Positions 36,691-46,701 of a DNA stretch of 64,000 nt are shown in pieces (positions within the stretch are counted from its first letter, which is position 1; each line of letters begins with the position of its first letter). This stretch comes from Microbacterium yannicii PS01 (GTDB lineage: Bacteria > Actinomycetota > Actinomycetes > Actinomycetales > Microbacteriaceae): NCBI RefSeq assembly GCF_000304335.1, contig NZ_CAJF01000014.1:31153-95152 (forward strand). The letters run 5' to 3'. The notes beneath the pieces were generated by a model. That model searched no databases. It saw only the letters and a program-made list of their open reading frames with translations, and had not been told where the DNA came from. The translations under genes and the position numbers were made by a program.

Positions 36691-37149
36691 GTGACCGTTC
36701 CCCACCGCCTCCTGCTCGTCAACGGACCGAACCTCAATCTCCTCGGGACCCGCGAGCCCGGGATCTACGGATCGCAGACCCTCGCCGACGTCGTCCAGCT
36801 CGTCACCGACGCCGCGGCCGCACACGGCTTCGACGTCCGGGCCGTGCAGAGCAACCATGAAGGCGTGCTGCTGGACGCCATCCACGACGCCCGGACGGAC
36901 TGCGCCGGCATCGTCATCAACCCGGCCGGTCTCACGCACACCTCGGTGGTGCTGCGCGACGCCCTGTCGGCTGTGGCCCTGCCGGTCGCCGAGGTGCACA
37001 TCTCCGACGTGCGGGAGCGCGAGCCGTTCCGCCACCACTCGTACGTCGCCGACGTCGCGGTGGTCCACGTGATCGGGGAGGGCGTGCCCGGCTACGTCAC
37101 CGCCGTCGGCCGTCTGATCGACGTCATCACCGGCCAGAGCGAGGGCTGA
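36691..37149 (+). CDS. aroQ: Type II 3-dehydroquinate dehydratase
   Basis: A 152-residue dodecameric dehydratase, the third shikimate-pathway step. LLVNGPNLNLLGTREPGIYG with the catalytic Tyr near residue 27, the Arg/Asn of QSNHEGVLLDAIHDAR, INPAGLTHTSVVLRDAL and the His in EVHISDVREREPFRHHSY are all intact. GTG at 36691 with a leaderless-type -10. Ends 108 bases before efp. Confidence 0.96.
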   Translation: MTVPHRLLLVNGPNLNLLGTREPGIYGSQTLADVVQLVTDAAAAHGFDVRAVQSNHEGVLLDAIHDARTDCAGIVINPAGLTHTSVVLRDALSAVALPVAEVHISDVREREPFRHHSYVADVAVVHVIGEGVPGYVTAVGRLIDVITGQSEG

Positions 37150-37176
37150 CGAATCCGACGCGGATCGGGCATCCCG

Positions 37177-37182
37177 TAGAAT
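37177..37182 (+). promoter_or_regulatory. -10 hexamer of efp
   Basis: TAGAAT, 75 bases before the efp start, in the gap after aroQ. Confidence 0.45.
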
Positions 37183-37257
37183 CGGACGTCGGCGCTCTGA
37201 CTGGCTCCGCGACCATGCGGGCTCGCGCCCCTCACACGAAACGGAAACTCCAGACCC

Positions 37258-37818
37258 ATGGCATCCACCGCAGACATCAAGAACGGCGTCGTCCTGAACA
37301 TCGACGGTCAGCTCTGGAGCGTCGTGGAGTTCCAGCACGTCAAGCCCGGCAAGGGCGGCGCGTTCGTCCGCACCAAGCTCAAGAACGTCATGACCGGCAA
37401 GGTCGTCGACAAGACGTTCAACGCCGGCGCGAAGGTCGAGACCGAGAACGTCGACCGCCGCGACTTCACATACCTCTACAACGACGGCGACGGCTTCGTC
37501 TTCATGGACGTCGCCGACTACGACCAGATCACCGTCGGCGCGGCGACGGTGGGCGACGCGAAGAACTTCCTGCTCGAGAACCAGCAGGTCCAGATCGCCC
37601 TCAACAACGGCAACCCGCTGTACATCGAGCTTCCCGCCTCGGTGGTGCTCGAGATCACGTACACCGAGCCGGGTCTCCAGGGCGACCGTTCTTCGGCGGG
37701 CACCAAGTCCGCCACCGTCGAGACCGGCTACGAGATCCAGGTCCCGCTGTTCCTCGAGACCGGCACCAAGGTGAAGGTCGACACCCGCACGGGCGACTAC
37801 CTCGGTCGCGTCAACTGA
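37258..37818 (+). CDS. efp: Translation elongation factor P
   Basis: A 186-residue three-domain, tRNA-shaped factor that relieves ribosome stalling at proline stretches. The tip loop [16 protein letters not shown] has a lysine (about residue 33) at the position modified in some bacteria. The C-terminus has the family signature [19 protein letters not shown]. No lysyl-modification genes (epmA/B) are in the window, in line with unmodified actinobacterial EF-P. nusB follows after 19 bases. Confidence 0.97.
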   Translation: MASTADIKNGVVLNIDGQLWSVVEFQHVKPGKGGAFVRTKLKNVMTGKVVDKTFNAGAKVETENVDRRDFTYLYNDGDGFVFMDVADYDQITVGAATVGDAKNFLLENQQVQIALNNGNPLYIELPASVVLEITYTEPGLQGDRSSAGTKSATVETGYEIQVPLFLETGTKVKVDTRTGDYLGRVN

Positions 37819-37837
37819 TCGCGGCAGTGCTCTTCAG

Positions 37838-38248
37838 ATGAGTGCACGAACCAAGGCGCGCAAACGCGCGCTCGACATCCTCTTCCAGGCCGACGTCCGC
37901 GGCGACGAGATCGCGACGATCCTCGCGGCCGAGGCGAAGCGGGCCGCGAACGAACCCGCTCGTCAGGCCTCCTGGCTGTACGCCCGCGAGATCGTCGACG
38001 GCGTGATCGACAACCGGGACGCGATCGACGAGCAGATCACGACCTTCGCGAAGGACTGGTCTCTCTCGCGCATGCCCGCCGTCGATCGTGCGGTCCTGCG
38101 CCTGGCGACGTGGGAGATCCTCTACAACGACGAGGTCCCGGCGGCGGTGGCCATCGACGAGGCCGTGGAGCTCGCCAAGGAGTTCTCGACCGACGACTCG
38201 GGCTCGTTCGTGCACGGCGTGCTCGCGCGGATCGCGCGCTCGTCCTGA
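37838..38248 (+). CDS. nusB: Transcription antitermination factor NusB
   Basis: A 136-residue all-helical protein that binds boxA RNA with NusE in rRNA antitermination. RTKARKRALDILFQADVRGDEI, WSLSRMPAVDRAVLRLATWEILY and the final EFSTDDSGSFVHGVLARIAR are characteristic. The efp-nusB order is conserved. A weak hairpin follows. Confidence 0.95.
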   Translation: MSARTKARKRALDILFQADVRGDEIATILAAEAKRAANEPARQASWLYAREIVDGVIDNRDAIDEQITTFAKDWSLSRMPAVDRAVLRLATWEILYNDEVPAAVAIDEAVELAKEFSTDDSGSFVHGVLARIARSS

Positions 38249-38253
38249 TCCGC

Positions 38254-38269
38254 CCCGCCTGTCGGCGGG
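38254..38269 (+). terminator. Weak hairpin after nusB
   Basis: Six-bp CCCGCC/GGCGGG stem with a TGTC loop, followed by TCTT. It lies five bases after the nusB stop and just ahead of the helicase gene. Confidence 0.4.
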
Positions 38270-38288
38270 TCTTGCGAGGATGGACCCC

Positions 38289-41200
38289 GTGACCCCGCCC
38301 TTCGTCGACGCCGGCCACATCCGGCGCCTGGGCGAGGGCGGCGCGTACGAGCGCGGCGCCGCCTACTTCGCGGACGGCGCGGTGCAGCAGGTGGCGTGGG
38401 ACCCGGTGGCGTGCGTGATCGAGTCCGTCGTGACCGGCGCCGGCGGCAGGACCTATCGCTGCCGCATCCGTCTCGATCCGCATCGACGCGATCGCCCCAT
38501 CGCGGCCACGTCCTGCACCTGCCCGGTGCAGTTCGACTGCAAGCACACCGTGGCCACCCTCCTCGCGAGCAATCGGTCGGCGCAGTCGGCCTCTCCGGCG
38601 CGCACGTCCTGGCGCGCGGTCCTCGCCCCTGATCAGCCGTCCCCGGCGCGGCGCACCACCGCTCTCGCGCTCGGGGTGGAGCTGCGCCAGCGGATCCGGC
38701 GCGGAGCGTCGGCCTGGGCGCCCGCGCGCGTGGAGTCGGCGACGGCGCGCAGCCTGCACCAGCACGGCGATGACGTGCTCGTCGGACTGCGTCCGCTCGA
38801 ACGCAGCGCGCGCTCCGACGCATGGATCAAGGGCGGGGTGTCGTGGGACGCCCTGCGGCGACCGACGACCGCATTCGACCCGGCGCAGGCCCGCTGGTTC
38901 GCCGAGCTCTACAGCATCGGCCGCGACGTCCGCTCGTTCGGCGCCGTTCTCCGACGTGTCGGAGTGGCTGACGCTCGACGACGTGGAGTCGAGCCTGCTG
39001 TGGCCGCATCTGGCGACGGCACCGGCTCACGGCATCCCGCTGGTCGCCACCAAGCGCAGCACGACAGTCGCGGTGGCGGGCGACGCGCGCGTCGCCGTCG
39101 TCGCGCGACCGTCCACCGGAGGCCTCGAGATCGCCACGGTGGTCGCCATCGACGGAGAACCGGCGGATCCCGCGTCCGTACGCGCGATCGGGCGCTCGGG
39201 CGTGTACCGCTTCGCGGTGCACGGCGAGCGAATCGACCTCACGCTGGCGGCGGTGCCACTGGCGGACCCGGTGCCGGCCCTCCTGGCCTCGAAGGAGCCC
39301 GTCACCGTCCCCGACGACGAGGCGGGCGAGTTCGTCGCCGTGCACCTGCCGCGGATCGCCCGCCGGGTGGCCGTCGAGGCTCCCGGAATCGACGTGCCGC
39401 CCCCGACCCGTCCCACGCTGGTGGTGAGCGTGCGCTTCGCTCCCTCGCACCGCCTGGACTATGAGCTCGCGTGGCGCTACGGAGAGACCGAGCCGCTCGG
39501 GTACGACGCGCCCGATACGGCGGGCGACCGGGACGAACGGGCCGAGCATGAGATCCGCGCCCGGATCGAGGCGCTGTGGCGCGACGCGTCGCCGGTCGGC
39601 TTCGCCGCGGCAGGGTCGCTCACGGGCCTGGATGCCGCGGAGTTCGCCACGCACCTGCTTCCCCCCCTCGAGTCCGCTGCCGACGTGCTGGTCCAGATCT
39701 CCGGCACACGGCCGCGCTATCGGGAGCTGACCGGCGATCCGCGCATCGAGGTCACGACCGTCGAGTCGGCCGATGCGGACTGGTTCGATCTCGGAGTCGT
39801 CGTCAGCATCGACGGCCGGCGCATTCCGTTCGCGTCGCTGTTCACCGCCCTGGCGCGCGGTCGCAAGAAGCTGCTCCTGAGCGACGGCGCGTACTTCTCG
39901 CTGTCGCATCCCTCCCTCGGCCGCTTGCGCGACCTGATCGAAGAGGCATCCGAGCTCGACGAGTGGGAGGCCGGCCCGCGGATCAGCAGGCACCAGACCG
40001 ACCTCTGGGCCGACTTCGAGGACGTCGCCGACGAGGCCATGCCCGCCGTCTCGTGGCGCGCGACGGTGGAGGCGCTGCGCAGCGTCGACGCCATCCCGCC
40101 GTCGGCGCTGCCCACAGGCTTGCAGGCCGAGCTCCGGCCCTATCAGCGCGCGGGCTACGACTGGCTGGCATTCCTGTGGACCCATCGACTCGGCGGGATC
40201 CTCGCCGACGACATGGGCCTCGGCAAGACGCTGCAGATGCTGTCGCTGGTGGCGAAGACGCGCGACGACGGCGAGCGCCGTCCGTTCCTGGTGGTCGCCC
40301 CGACGTCGGTGCTGTCCACATGGCGCAGCGAAGCCGCCAGGTTCAACCCCCGGGCTGCGCGTCGCGGTCGTCGACGCGACGAGCGCGAAGCGAGGGATGA
40401 CGGTGACGGATGCCGCGGCATCCGCTGATCTCGTCGTCACCTCGTACACGCTGCTCCGACTCGACCAGGACGAGTTCGCTGCCGTCGAGTGGGCAGGGCT
40501 CGTGCTCGACGAGGCGCAGTTCGTCAAGAACAGCCAGACCAAGGCGTACCGCGCCGCCCGCGACCTGCCCGCCGACGTCGTCTACGCGATCACCGGGACG
40601 CCGCTGGAGAACAGTCTCACCGAGCTGTGGGCGCTGCTCTCGCTCACCGCTCCCGGCCTGTTCGCGTCGGCTCGGCGCTTCCGCGACGAGTACGTGGGGC
40701 CGATCGAGAAAGGCAAGGTGCCCGATAACCAGGAGGGCGGCGCATTCCGCGCGACCCGCCTCGCGCGGTTGCGCCGGCGGATCCGGCCGCTCGTCCTTCG
40801 CCGCACCAAGGAGCTCGTCGCGGGTGACCTGCCCCCGAAGCAGGAGCAGGAGGTGCGCATCGAGCTCGGAGCCGCTCACCGCGCCCTCTACGACACCGTG
40901 CTCCAGCGCGAGCGTCAGAAGGTCCTCGGGCTTCTGGACGACCTCGATCGCAATCGGTTCATCGTGTTCCGCTCGCTCACCCTGCTGCGCATGCTCAGCC
41001 TCGCCCCCGAGCTCATCGATCCGGCCCACGCCCACATTCCGCCGAGCAAGCTCACGGCGCTGTTCGAGCAGCTGGACGAGGCGCTGGCAGAGGACCACCG
41101 CGCGCTGGTCTTCAGCCAGTTCACCTCGTTCCTCGGACTGGTCGCCGCGCAGCTGGAGGAACGCGGCATCCCGTACGCGTATCTCGACGGCTCGACGCGC

Positions 41201-41551
41201 GATCGCGACGCGGCGATCGCCTCGTTCCGCGCAGGAGAGGCGCCGGTCTTCCTCATCAGCCTGAAGGCCGGGGGATTCGGGCTCACTCTCACCGAGGCGG
41301 ACTACGTCTTCCTGCTCGACCCGTGGTGGAATCCCGCGGCCGAGGCGCAGGCGACGGGGCGCGCGCACCGCATCGGCCAGCAGCGCAGCGTCATGGTCTA
41401 CCGGCTGATCGCGAACGGCACCATCGAAGAGAAGGTCATGGCGCTGCAGCAGCGCAAGGCGCGCCTGTTCCAGGCTGTCATGGACGACGACGCCCTCTTC
41501 GGACAGGCCCTCACCGCCGACGACATCCGCGGCTTGTTCGACGCCGGCTGA
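38289..41551 (+). CDS. SWIM zinc-finger SNF2-family DEAD/DEAH helicase, two frameshifts
   Basis: About 1086 residues after correction. N-terminal SWIM zinc finger (SCTCPVQFDCKHTVATLL, CxC...CxH near residue 80), a middle region of about 400 residues, then a SNF2 ATPase: ILADDMGLGKTLQMLSLV (Walker A), VVAPTSVLSTWRSEA, LVLDEAQFVKN (DEAQ), RFRDEYVGPIE, and helicase C with DPWWNPAAEAQATGRAHRIGQ. Such proteins occur singly in actinobacteria, with a suspected role in DNA repair or RNA polymerase recycling. Frame breaks: near 38943-38947 (RSFGA to FSDVSEWLTL) and at the five-C run 40347-40351 (RFNP to GLRVAVVDATSAKRG). GTG at 38289 has GAGGA eight bases upstream; ATG 38280 has none. Confidence 0.82.
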
Positions 41552-41622
41552 TCCCGGCTTTCCGGCTCGAGCCGCGGTCGATGCGGCGTGGGTCGTACGA
41601 CGCGCGCTCAGCAAGAGACGCT

Positions 41623-41628
41623 TAGACT
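41623..41628 (+). promoter_or_regulatory. -10 hexamer of the MBL-Rieske gene
   Basis: TAGACT, 29 bases before the ATG; AGGAGGA lies between the two. Confidence 0.5.
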
Positions 41629-41656
41629 CGACGGGTTCGACACAGGAGGACTCCCC

Positions 41657-43231
41657 ATGCGCATCACGGGCCTCGGCCACGCCGGAATGTTCATCGAGAC
41701 GGCGGGAGGAAGCATCCTCTGCGACCCGGTGATCGGCCCGACCTTCTTCGGGTCGTGGTTCCCGTTCCCCGACAACCGCGGTCTGGACTGGGCCCGCTTC
41801 GGCGCCGCAGACTTCCTCTACATCTCGCACCGGCATCGCGACCACTTCGATCCCGCGCTCATGCAGCGCCACGTCCGCAAGGACATCCGCGTCCTGCTGC
41901 CCGACTATCCGACGGACGACCTCGAGCAGGACCTGCGACGGCTGGGCTACGACAACATCGTCTACACGCAGGCGGGCGTTCCGCTCGAGTTCGGCCCCCT
42001 CAAGCTCATGGTCACTCCGCTGCGGGCACCGAGCGACGGTCCGATCGGCGACTCCTCGCTGAGCGTCGACGATGGCACGGCGAGCGTGCTGAACCAGAAC
42101 GACTCGCATCCTCTGGACCTCGAGAAGCTCATGTCGTTCTCGAAGCCCGAGGCCTATTTCACGCAGGTGTCGGGCGCGATCTGGTGGCCGATGGTCTACG
42201 ACCTGCCGCAGGACTCGAAGCAGAACTTCGCCAAGCTCAAGCGCGATGCGCAGAACAAGCGGGCGATGTACTACATCGAGAAGGTGGATGCCGAGCACGT
42301 CTTCCCGATGGCCGGACCCCCGATGTTCCTGCGCGAGGAGCTGTTCAAGTACAACGGCTGGGGCCTGGACGACGACTCGATCTTCACCGACCAGCAGCAG
42401 TTCCTCGACCACATGAACGAGCACCGTCCCGAGCAGAAGGGGCATCTGTTCCTTCCGGGCACGCAGGTCGACCTGAACGACGGCGAGCTCTCCGTCACCC
42501 AGACGCTCTACACCGAGCCCGAGATCGAGCGCATCTTCGGCGACAAGTGGGCCTACCTCGCCGAGCAGCGCGACAGCCGGCAGGACGAGATCGCGGCGGA
42601 AGAGGCATCCCGCACCGCCGTCCTCCCGCCTGACGAGATGCTCGCCGCGCTGAAGGAGTGGTGGGAGCCGCTCCTGCGCCGCGCCCGCACGATCCGCAAC
42701 GGCGTCGGCGGCGTGGTGCGGTTCCGCATCGGCGATCTCGACATGGTGGTGGACTTCCCCAAGGCGAAGGTCCGCGAGTATGCGGGGGAGGAGTGCATCT
42801 ACTGGTACACGATCCCCGCCGACCTCGTCTCGACGAACATCGCCGACGGCGAGATCGACTGGTCGAACTCGATCTTCCTGTCGATGCAGTTCGAGGTCGG
42901 CCGCAGCGGGAAGTTCAACGAGTTCCTCACGACCTTCCTCAAGTGCCTCTCGCGCGACCGCATCGAGTACGTCGAGAACTGGTACGCGGAGCAGACCGAC
43001 CAGACCGAGGACGCCCAGCTCGGAGACTGGCAGGTGCAGCGCCGCTGCCCGCATCTGCGCGCGGATCTGACCAAGACCGGGAAGATCGAGGACGGCGTCC
43101 TCACCTGCTCGCTCCACGACTGGAAGTGGGACCTCGCCAGCGGCCGCTGCCTGACGAGCCAGGGTCACCCCATCCGGGCGTCCAAGGTCGGCAGTGAGGC
43201 GAACCGGGAGGCCGCGCAGCCGGTGTCCTGA
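41657..43231 (+). CDS. MBL-fold hydrolase with C-terminal Rieske domain (CMAH-like)
   Basis: A 524-residue protein with an N-terminal metallo-beta-lactamase fold (metal motif SHRHRDHFD; H58, H60, D62, H63) and a C-terminal Rieske-type [2Fe-2S] motif (C464-P-H466 and C484-x-x-H487). In between lies a region that recalls an SCP2-like fold (FRIGDLDMVVDFPKAKV). The combination resembles CMP-N-acetylneuraminate hydroxylase, with the Rieske part at the C-terminus here. No sialic acid genes are nearby, so the substrate is unknown; a reductase partner would be needed. AGGAGGA gives a strong ribosome site. Monocistronic, ahead of pyrR. Function is inferred only from domains. Confidence 0.75.
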   Translation: MRITGLGHAGMFIETAGGSILCDPVIGPTFFGSWFPFPDNRGLDWARFGAADFLYISHRHRDHFDPALMQRHVRKDIRVLLPDYPTDDLEQDLRRLGYDNIVYTQAGVPLEFGPLKLMVTPLRAPSDGPIGDSSLSVDDGTASVLNQNDSHPLDLEKLMSFSKPEAYFTQVSGAIWWPMVYDLPQDSKQNFAKLKRDAQNKRAMYYIEKVDAEHVFPMAGPPMFLREELFKYNGWGLDDDSIFTDQQQFLDHMNEHRPEQKGHLFLPGTQVDLNDGELSVTQTLYTEPEIERIFGDKWAYLAEQRDSRQDEIAAEEASRTAVLPPDEMLAALKEWWEPLLRRARTIRNGVGGVVRFRIGDLDMVVDFPKAKVREYAGEECIYWYTIPADLVSTNIADGEIDWSNSIFLSMQFEVGRSGKFNEFLTTFLKCLSRDRIEYVENWYAEQTDQTEDAQLGDWQVQRRCPHLRADLTKTGKIEDGVLTCSLHDWKWDLASGRCLTSQGHPIRASKVGSEANREAAQPVS

Positions 43232-43275
43232 CCCGTTCGGCGCACGCCCGGTCGGCGGCGTCGTCCGTTCGACGG

Positions 43276-43281
43276 TAGACT
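43276..43281 (+). promoter_or_regulatory. -10 hexamer of the pyrimidine operon
   Basis: TAGACT, giving a transcript that starts about 50 bases before the pyrR ATG and includes the whole PyrR-binding hairpin. Confidence 0.5.
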
Positions 43282-43298
43282 CGACCCAGCCACAGCAA

Positions 43299-43329
43299 CC
43301 TTTAACACCGTCCTGTGAGGCGGAGAAGG
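43299..43329 (+). promoter_or_regulatory. PyrR-binding RNA hairpin in the pyrR leader
   Basis: Lower stem CCTT (43299-43302) pairs with AAGG (43326-43329); upper stem CCG (43308-43310) pairs with CGG (43321-43323). The loop TCCTGTGAGG matches the conserved UCCNGNGAGG core bound by PyrR. The right arm runs into the purine-rich ribosome-binding region of pyrR, so binding of PyrR-UMP should block translation, as described for mycobacterial pyrR. Confidence 0.7.
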
Positions 43330-43338
43330 GAGCGGCGG

Positions 43339-43884
43339 ATGAGCACGCGTTCCGTGCAGCCCCGCGTCGTCCTGAGCAGCGCCGATATGGCACGGGCCCT
43401 GACGCGGATCTCCCACGAGATCCTCGAGTCCAACAAGGGTCCCGACGGGCTGATCCTTCTGGGCATCCCGACCCGCGGGGTGACTCTCGCCCATCGCATC
43501 GCGAGGCTCATCGAGGAGTTCGGCGACGCGCCCGTCCCCGTCGGAGCGCTCGACGTCACGATGTACCGCGACGATCTTCACCGCAACCCGACGCGCGCGC
43601 CGCAGCCCACGCAGATCCCTCCCGGAGGGATCGACGGCAGAGCCGTGGTCCTGGTGGACGACGTGCTGTTCTCCGGGCGGAGCATCCGCGCCGCCCTGGA
43701 CGCGCTGCAGGACATCGGACGACCGGCGGCAGTGCGCCTCGCCACACTGATCGACCGTGGGCACCGTCAGCTGCCGATCCGTCCCGACTTCGTCGGCAAG
43801 AATCTTCCGAGTGCGCGCGATGAGCGCGTCAATGTGCGACTGGACGAGGTCGACGGTCGCGAAGAGGTGACGATCGAGTCATGA
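43339..43884 (+). CDS. pyrR: Bifunctional pyr operon regulator/uracil phosphoribosyltransferase PyrR
   Basis: A 181-residue type I phosphoribosyltransferase that senses UMP and binds pyr mRNA. PRPP loop [21 protein letters not shown] (about residues 106-126), [16 protein letters not shown], and the RNA-binding basic surface. ATG at 43339 with GAGAAGGG upstream inside the PyrR hairpin, so autoregulation is expected at translation. The stop overlaps pyrB by four bases. First gene of a seven- or eight-gene UMP synthesis operon. Confidence 0.96.
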   Translation: MSTRSVQPRVVLSSADMARALTRISHEILESNKGPDGLILLGIPTRGVTLAHRIARLIEEFGDAPVPVGALDVTMYRDDLHRNPTRAPQPTQIPPGGIDGRAVVLVDDVLFSGRSIRAALDALQDIGRPAAVRLATLIDRGHRQLPIRPDFVGKNLPSARDERVNVRLDEVDGREEVTIES

Positions 43885-44888
43885 GGCACCTCCTCGACAC
43901 CAAATCGCTCGCTCGCCGAGACGCGCTGCGCATCCTCGATGTCGCCGAGGACATGGCCGACACCCAGCGCCGCGAGGTCAAGAAGCTTCCGACGCTGCGC
44001 GGCAAGACCGTCGTGAACCTCTTCTTCGAGGACTCCACCCGCACCCGGATCTCGTTCGAGGCCGCGGCGAAGCGCCTGTCGGCGGACGTCATCAACTTCT
44101 CCGCGAAGGGCTCGAGCGTCTCGAAGGGCGAGTCGCTGCAGGACACCGCTCAGACGCTGCAGGCGATGGGGGCGGATGCCGTCGTGATCCGTCACGGAGC
44201 GTCCGGGGCGCCGCGCACCCTCGCCACGAGCGGGTGGATCTCGGCCGGCGTCGTCAACGCGGGCGACGGCACGCACGAGCACCCGACGCAGGCGCTGCTG
44301 GATGCGTTCACGATCCGCAAGCGCCGATTCGGCGGCGACAGCCGCGGTCGCGACCTCGCCGGGGCGAAGGTGACGATCGTGGGCGACATCCTGCACTCGC
44401 GCGTTGCCCGCTCGAACGTCTGGCTGCTCGAGACGCTGGGGGCCGAGGTGACGCTCGTCGCTCCGCCGACCCTCGTCCCGCAGGACGTGTCGGCGTGGCC
44501 GGCGCGCGTGCTCTACGACCTCGACGAGGCCATCGCCGACGGCCCGGACGCGCTCATGATGCTCCGCATTCAGCTCGAGCGCATGACCGCGGCGTATTTC
44601 CCCACTGAGCGGGAGTATTCCCGGCGCTGGGGGCTCGACGCCCTGAGACTTGCCGCATTGGCGCCGGATAGCATTGTCATGCACCCCGGACCCATGAACC
44701 GGGGCCTCGAGATCTCCGCAGAAGCCGCCGACTCCCCGCGCTCGACCGTGCTCGAGCAGGTCGCCAACGGCGTCTCGGTGCGCATGGCAGCGCTGTACCT
44801 GCTCCTCGCGGGTGCGGACGAAGCGACGCCACCGAGCCAGGACTCGCCGACCGACAAGACGGACGCCACCGAAGGGAGCACGAGATGA
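43881..44888 (+). CDS. pyrB: Aspartate carbamoyltransferase catalytic subunit
   Basis: A 335-residue enzyme joining carbamoyl phosphate and aspartate. [19 protein letters not shown] (carbamoyl phosphate loop, about residue 50), the 80s-loop Ser-Lys in [30 protein letters not shown], and [13 protein letters not shown]. No PyrI regulatory subunit is present. Overlaps pyrR upstream and pyrC downstream with ATGA junctions. Confidence 0.97.
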   Translation: MRHLLDTKSLARRDALRILDVAEDMADTQRREVKKLPTLRGKTVVNLFFEDSTRTRISFEAAAKRLSADVINFSAKGSSVSKGESLQDTAQTLQAMGADAVVIRHGASGAPRTLATSGWISAGVVNAGDGTHEHPTQALLDAFTIRKRRFGGDSRGRDLAGAKVTIVGDILHSRVARSNVWLLETLGAEVTLVAPPTLVPQDVSAWPARVLYDLDEAIADGPDALMMLRIQLERMTAAYFPTEREYSRRWGLDALRLAALAPDSIVMHPGPMNRGLEISAEAADSPRSTVLEQVANGVSVRMAALYLLLAGADEATPPSQDSPTDKTDATEGSTR

Positions 44889-46195
44889 GCGAGGTGTTCC
44901 ACTTCCGAGGGGCCCTGATCGAAGGCTCGGACACCGCCGACGTCATCGTCGACGGCGGCGTGATCGCCGAGATCGGTCCGGGGCTCAGCCGAGCCGGCGC
45001 CACCGTCGTCGACGCCGACGGGCTCGTGCTGCTGCCTGGTCTGGTCGACCTTCACACGCACCTGCGCGAGCCGGGCTACGAGGCATCCGAGACGATCCTC
45101 ACCGGGTCGCGCGCCGCCGCTGCCGGCGGGTACACCGCCGTGTTCGCGATGCCCAACACCTCGCCGGTCGCCGACACGGCGGGTGTCGTCGAGCAGGAGC
45201 TCGCTCTCGGCGAGGCCGCCGGCTTCGTGACGGTCCAGCCGATCGGGGCGGTCACGGTGGGACAGAAGGGCGAGCGGCTCGCCGAACTCGGCGCGATGGC
45301 GGACTCCCGCGCCCGGGTGCGCGTGTTCAGTGATGACGGCTTCTGCGTGTGGGATCCGCTCATCATGCGGCGAGCGCTGGAGTACGTGAAGGCCTTCGAC
45401 GGCGTGATCGCCCAGCACGCTCAGGATCCGCGCCTGACCGAGGGCGCTCAGATGAACGAGGGCGCCGTCTCGGCCGAGCTCGGCCTCGCCGGCTGGCCGG
45501 CGGTCGCCGAGGAGTCGATCATCGCGCGCGACGTCCTGCTCGCCGAGCACGTCGGCTCGCGCCTGCACGTCTGCCACCTCTCCACCGCGGGATCGGTCGA
45601 GATCATCCGGTGGGCCAAGAAGCGTGGCGTCAACGTCACGGCCGAAGTCACGCCGCACCATCTGCTCCTGACCGACGAGCTGGTGCGGGACTACGACGCG
45701 CGCTTCAAGGTGAACCCGCCGCTGCGGCGCGAAGAGGACGTCCTGGCGGTGCGCGAGGGCCTGGCCGACGGCACGATCGACATCGTCGCCACCGACCACG
45801 CGCCGCACCCGGCCGAGGCCAAGGCGTGCGAGTGGCACGCCGCCGCGAACGGGATGGTCGGGCTCGAGAGCGCGCTGCGCGTCGTGCACCAGGCGATGGT
45901 CGACACCGGCCTGCTCACGTGGGGCGATGTCGCGCGCGTGATGTCGCGCGAGCCGGCGCGCATCGGCCGACTCGCCGGCCACGGGACGCCGCTGACCGTC
46001 GGGCACCCGGCATCCCTCACGTTCTACGATCCCGCGCCGGTGCGCGAGTTCTCGTCCTCCGACCTTCGCGGTCGCAGCACCAACTCGCCCTACCTCGGGC
46101 GTTCTCTGCCGGGCGAGGTGCGCTGGACGCTGCACCAGGGCACGGTGACGGTGGCCGAGGGTGCGCTCCTGGACGCACCAGGGGCGCGCGCATGA
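44885..46195 (+). CDS. pyrC: Dihydroorotase (class I)
   Basis: A 436-residue zinc amidohydrolase closing carbamoyl-aspartate to dihydroorotate. [19 protein letters not shown] (metal His pair, near residue 60), the block [30 protein letters not shown] and the catalytic Asp in ATDHAPHP. Class I length and motifs, as in actinobacteria. Overlaps pyrB and the next membrane-protein gene by four bases each. Confidence 0.97.
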   Translation: MSEVFHFRGALIEGSDTADVIVDGGVIAEIGPGLSRAGATVVDADGLVLLPGLVDLHTHLREPGYEASETILTGSRAAAAGGYTAVFAMPNTSPVADTAGVVEQELALGEAAGFVTVQPIGAVTVGQKGERLAELGAMADSRARVRVFSDDGFCVWDPLIMRRALEYVKAFDGVIAQHAQDPRLTEGAQMNEGAVSAELGLAGWPAVAEESIIARDVLLAEHVGSRLHVCHLSTAGSVEIIRWAKKRGVNVTAEVTPHHLLLTDELVRDYDARFKVNPPLRREEDVLAVREGLADGTIDIVATDHAPHPAEAKACEWHAAANGMVGLESALRVVHQAMVDTGLLTWGDVARVMSREPARIGRLAGHGTPLTVGHPASLTFYDPAPVREFSSSDLRGRSTNSPYLGRSLPGEVRWTLHQGTVTVAEGALLDAPGARA

Positions 46196-46701
46196 CCCGC
46201 GAGGCCGCGCTCCTGGTGATCGTGGGCGTCGCGGTCGTCCTTCTCGCGCTCCTGGCCTGGGCCTGGCGCCGGCGAGCACGCCGCGACGCCGGCCTCCGTG
46301 CGCCGGTGGGCGAGATGCCCGAAGACGCCACGGTGCACGCCGTCTTCCCGGTGCTGTACGTCGCGACCACACAGCACGATCAGCCCCTCGAGCGTCTCGC
46401 CATCACCGGCCTCGGGTTCCGCTCGCGCGCCGACGTCACCGTGACCGACGCCGGTGTCGCGCTCGATCTGACCGGACAGGCCCGCATCTTCCTCCCCACC
46501 GACCGCATTCAGGATGTCGGCCAGGCGACCGTCGCGATCGACCGCGTGGTCGAGCGCGACGGCCTGGTGCGGATCGCGTGGCACCTCGACGACGCCACCG
46601 TCGTCGACTCCTATCTCCGCCCGCAGGACGTCTCGGCCCGCGCCCTCGCCGACGCCGTGACCGCCGTCCTGCCCTCGAACCAGACGGGAACCCCCTCATG
46701 A
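46192..46701 (+). CDS. Conserved membrane-anchored protein of the pyr operon
   Basis: A 169-residue protein with one N-terminal membrane helix (about residues 5-23, [20 protein letters not shown]), a basic stop-transfer segment WRRRARRD, and a cytoplasmic beta-rich domain (about 40-165) that resembles the PH-like domain family found in actinobacterial pyr operons. Position between pyrC and carA matches Rv1382 of Mycobacterium. ATGA overlaps on both sides indicate strict coupling with pyrC and carA. Function unknown; membrane tethering of the pathway is only a guess. Confidence 0.8.
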   Translation: MTREAALLVIVGVAVVLLALLAWAWRRRARRDAGLRAPVGEMPEDATVHAVFPVLYVATTQHDQPLERLAITGLGFRSRADVTVTDAGVALDLTGQARIFLPTDRIQDVGQATVAIDRVVERDGLVRIAWHLDDATVVDSYLRPQDVSARALADAVTAVLPSNQTGTPS

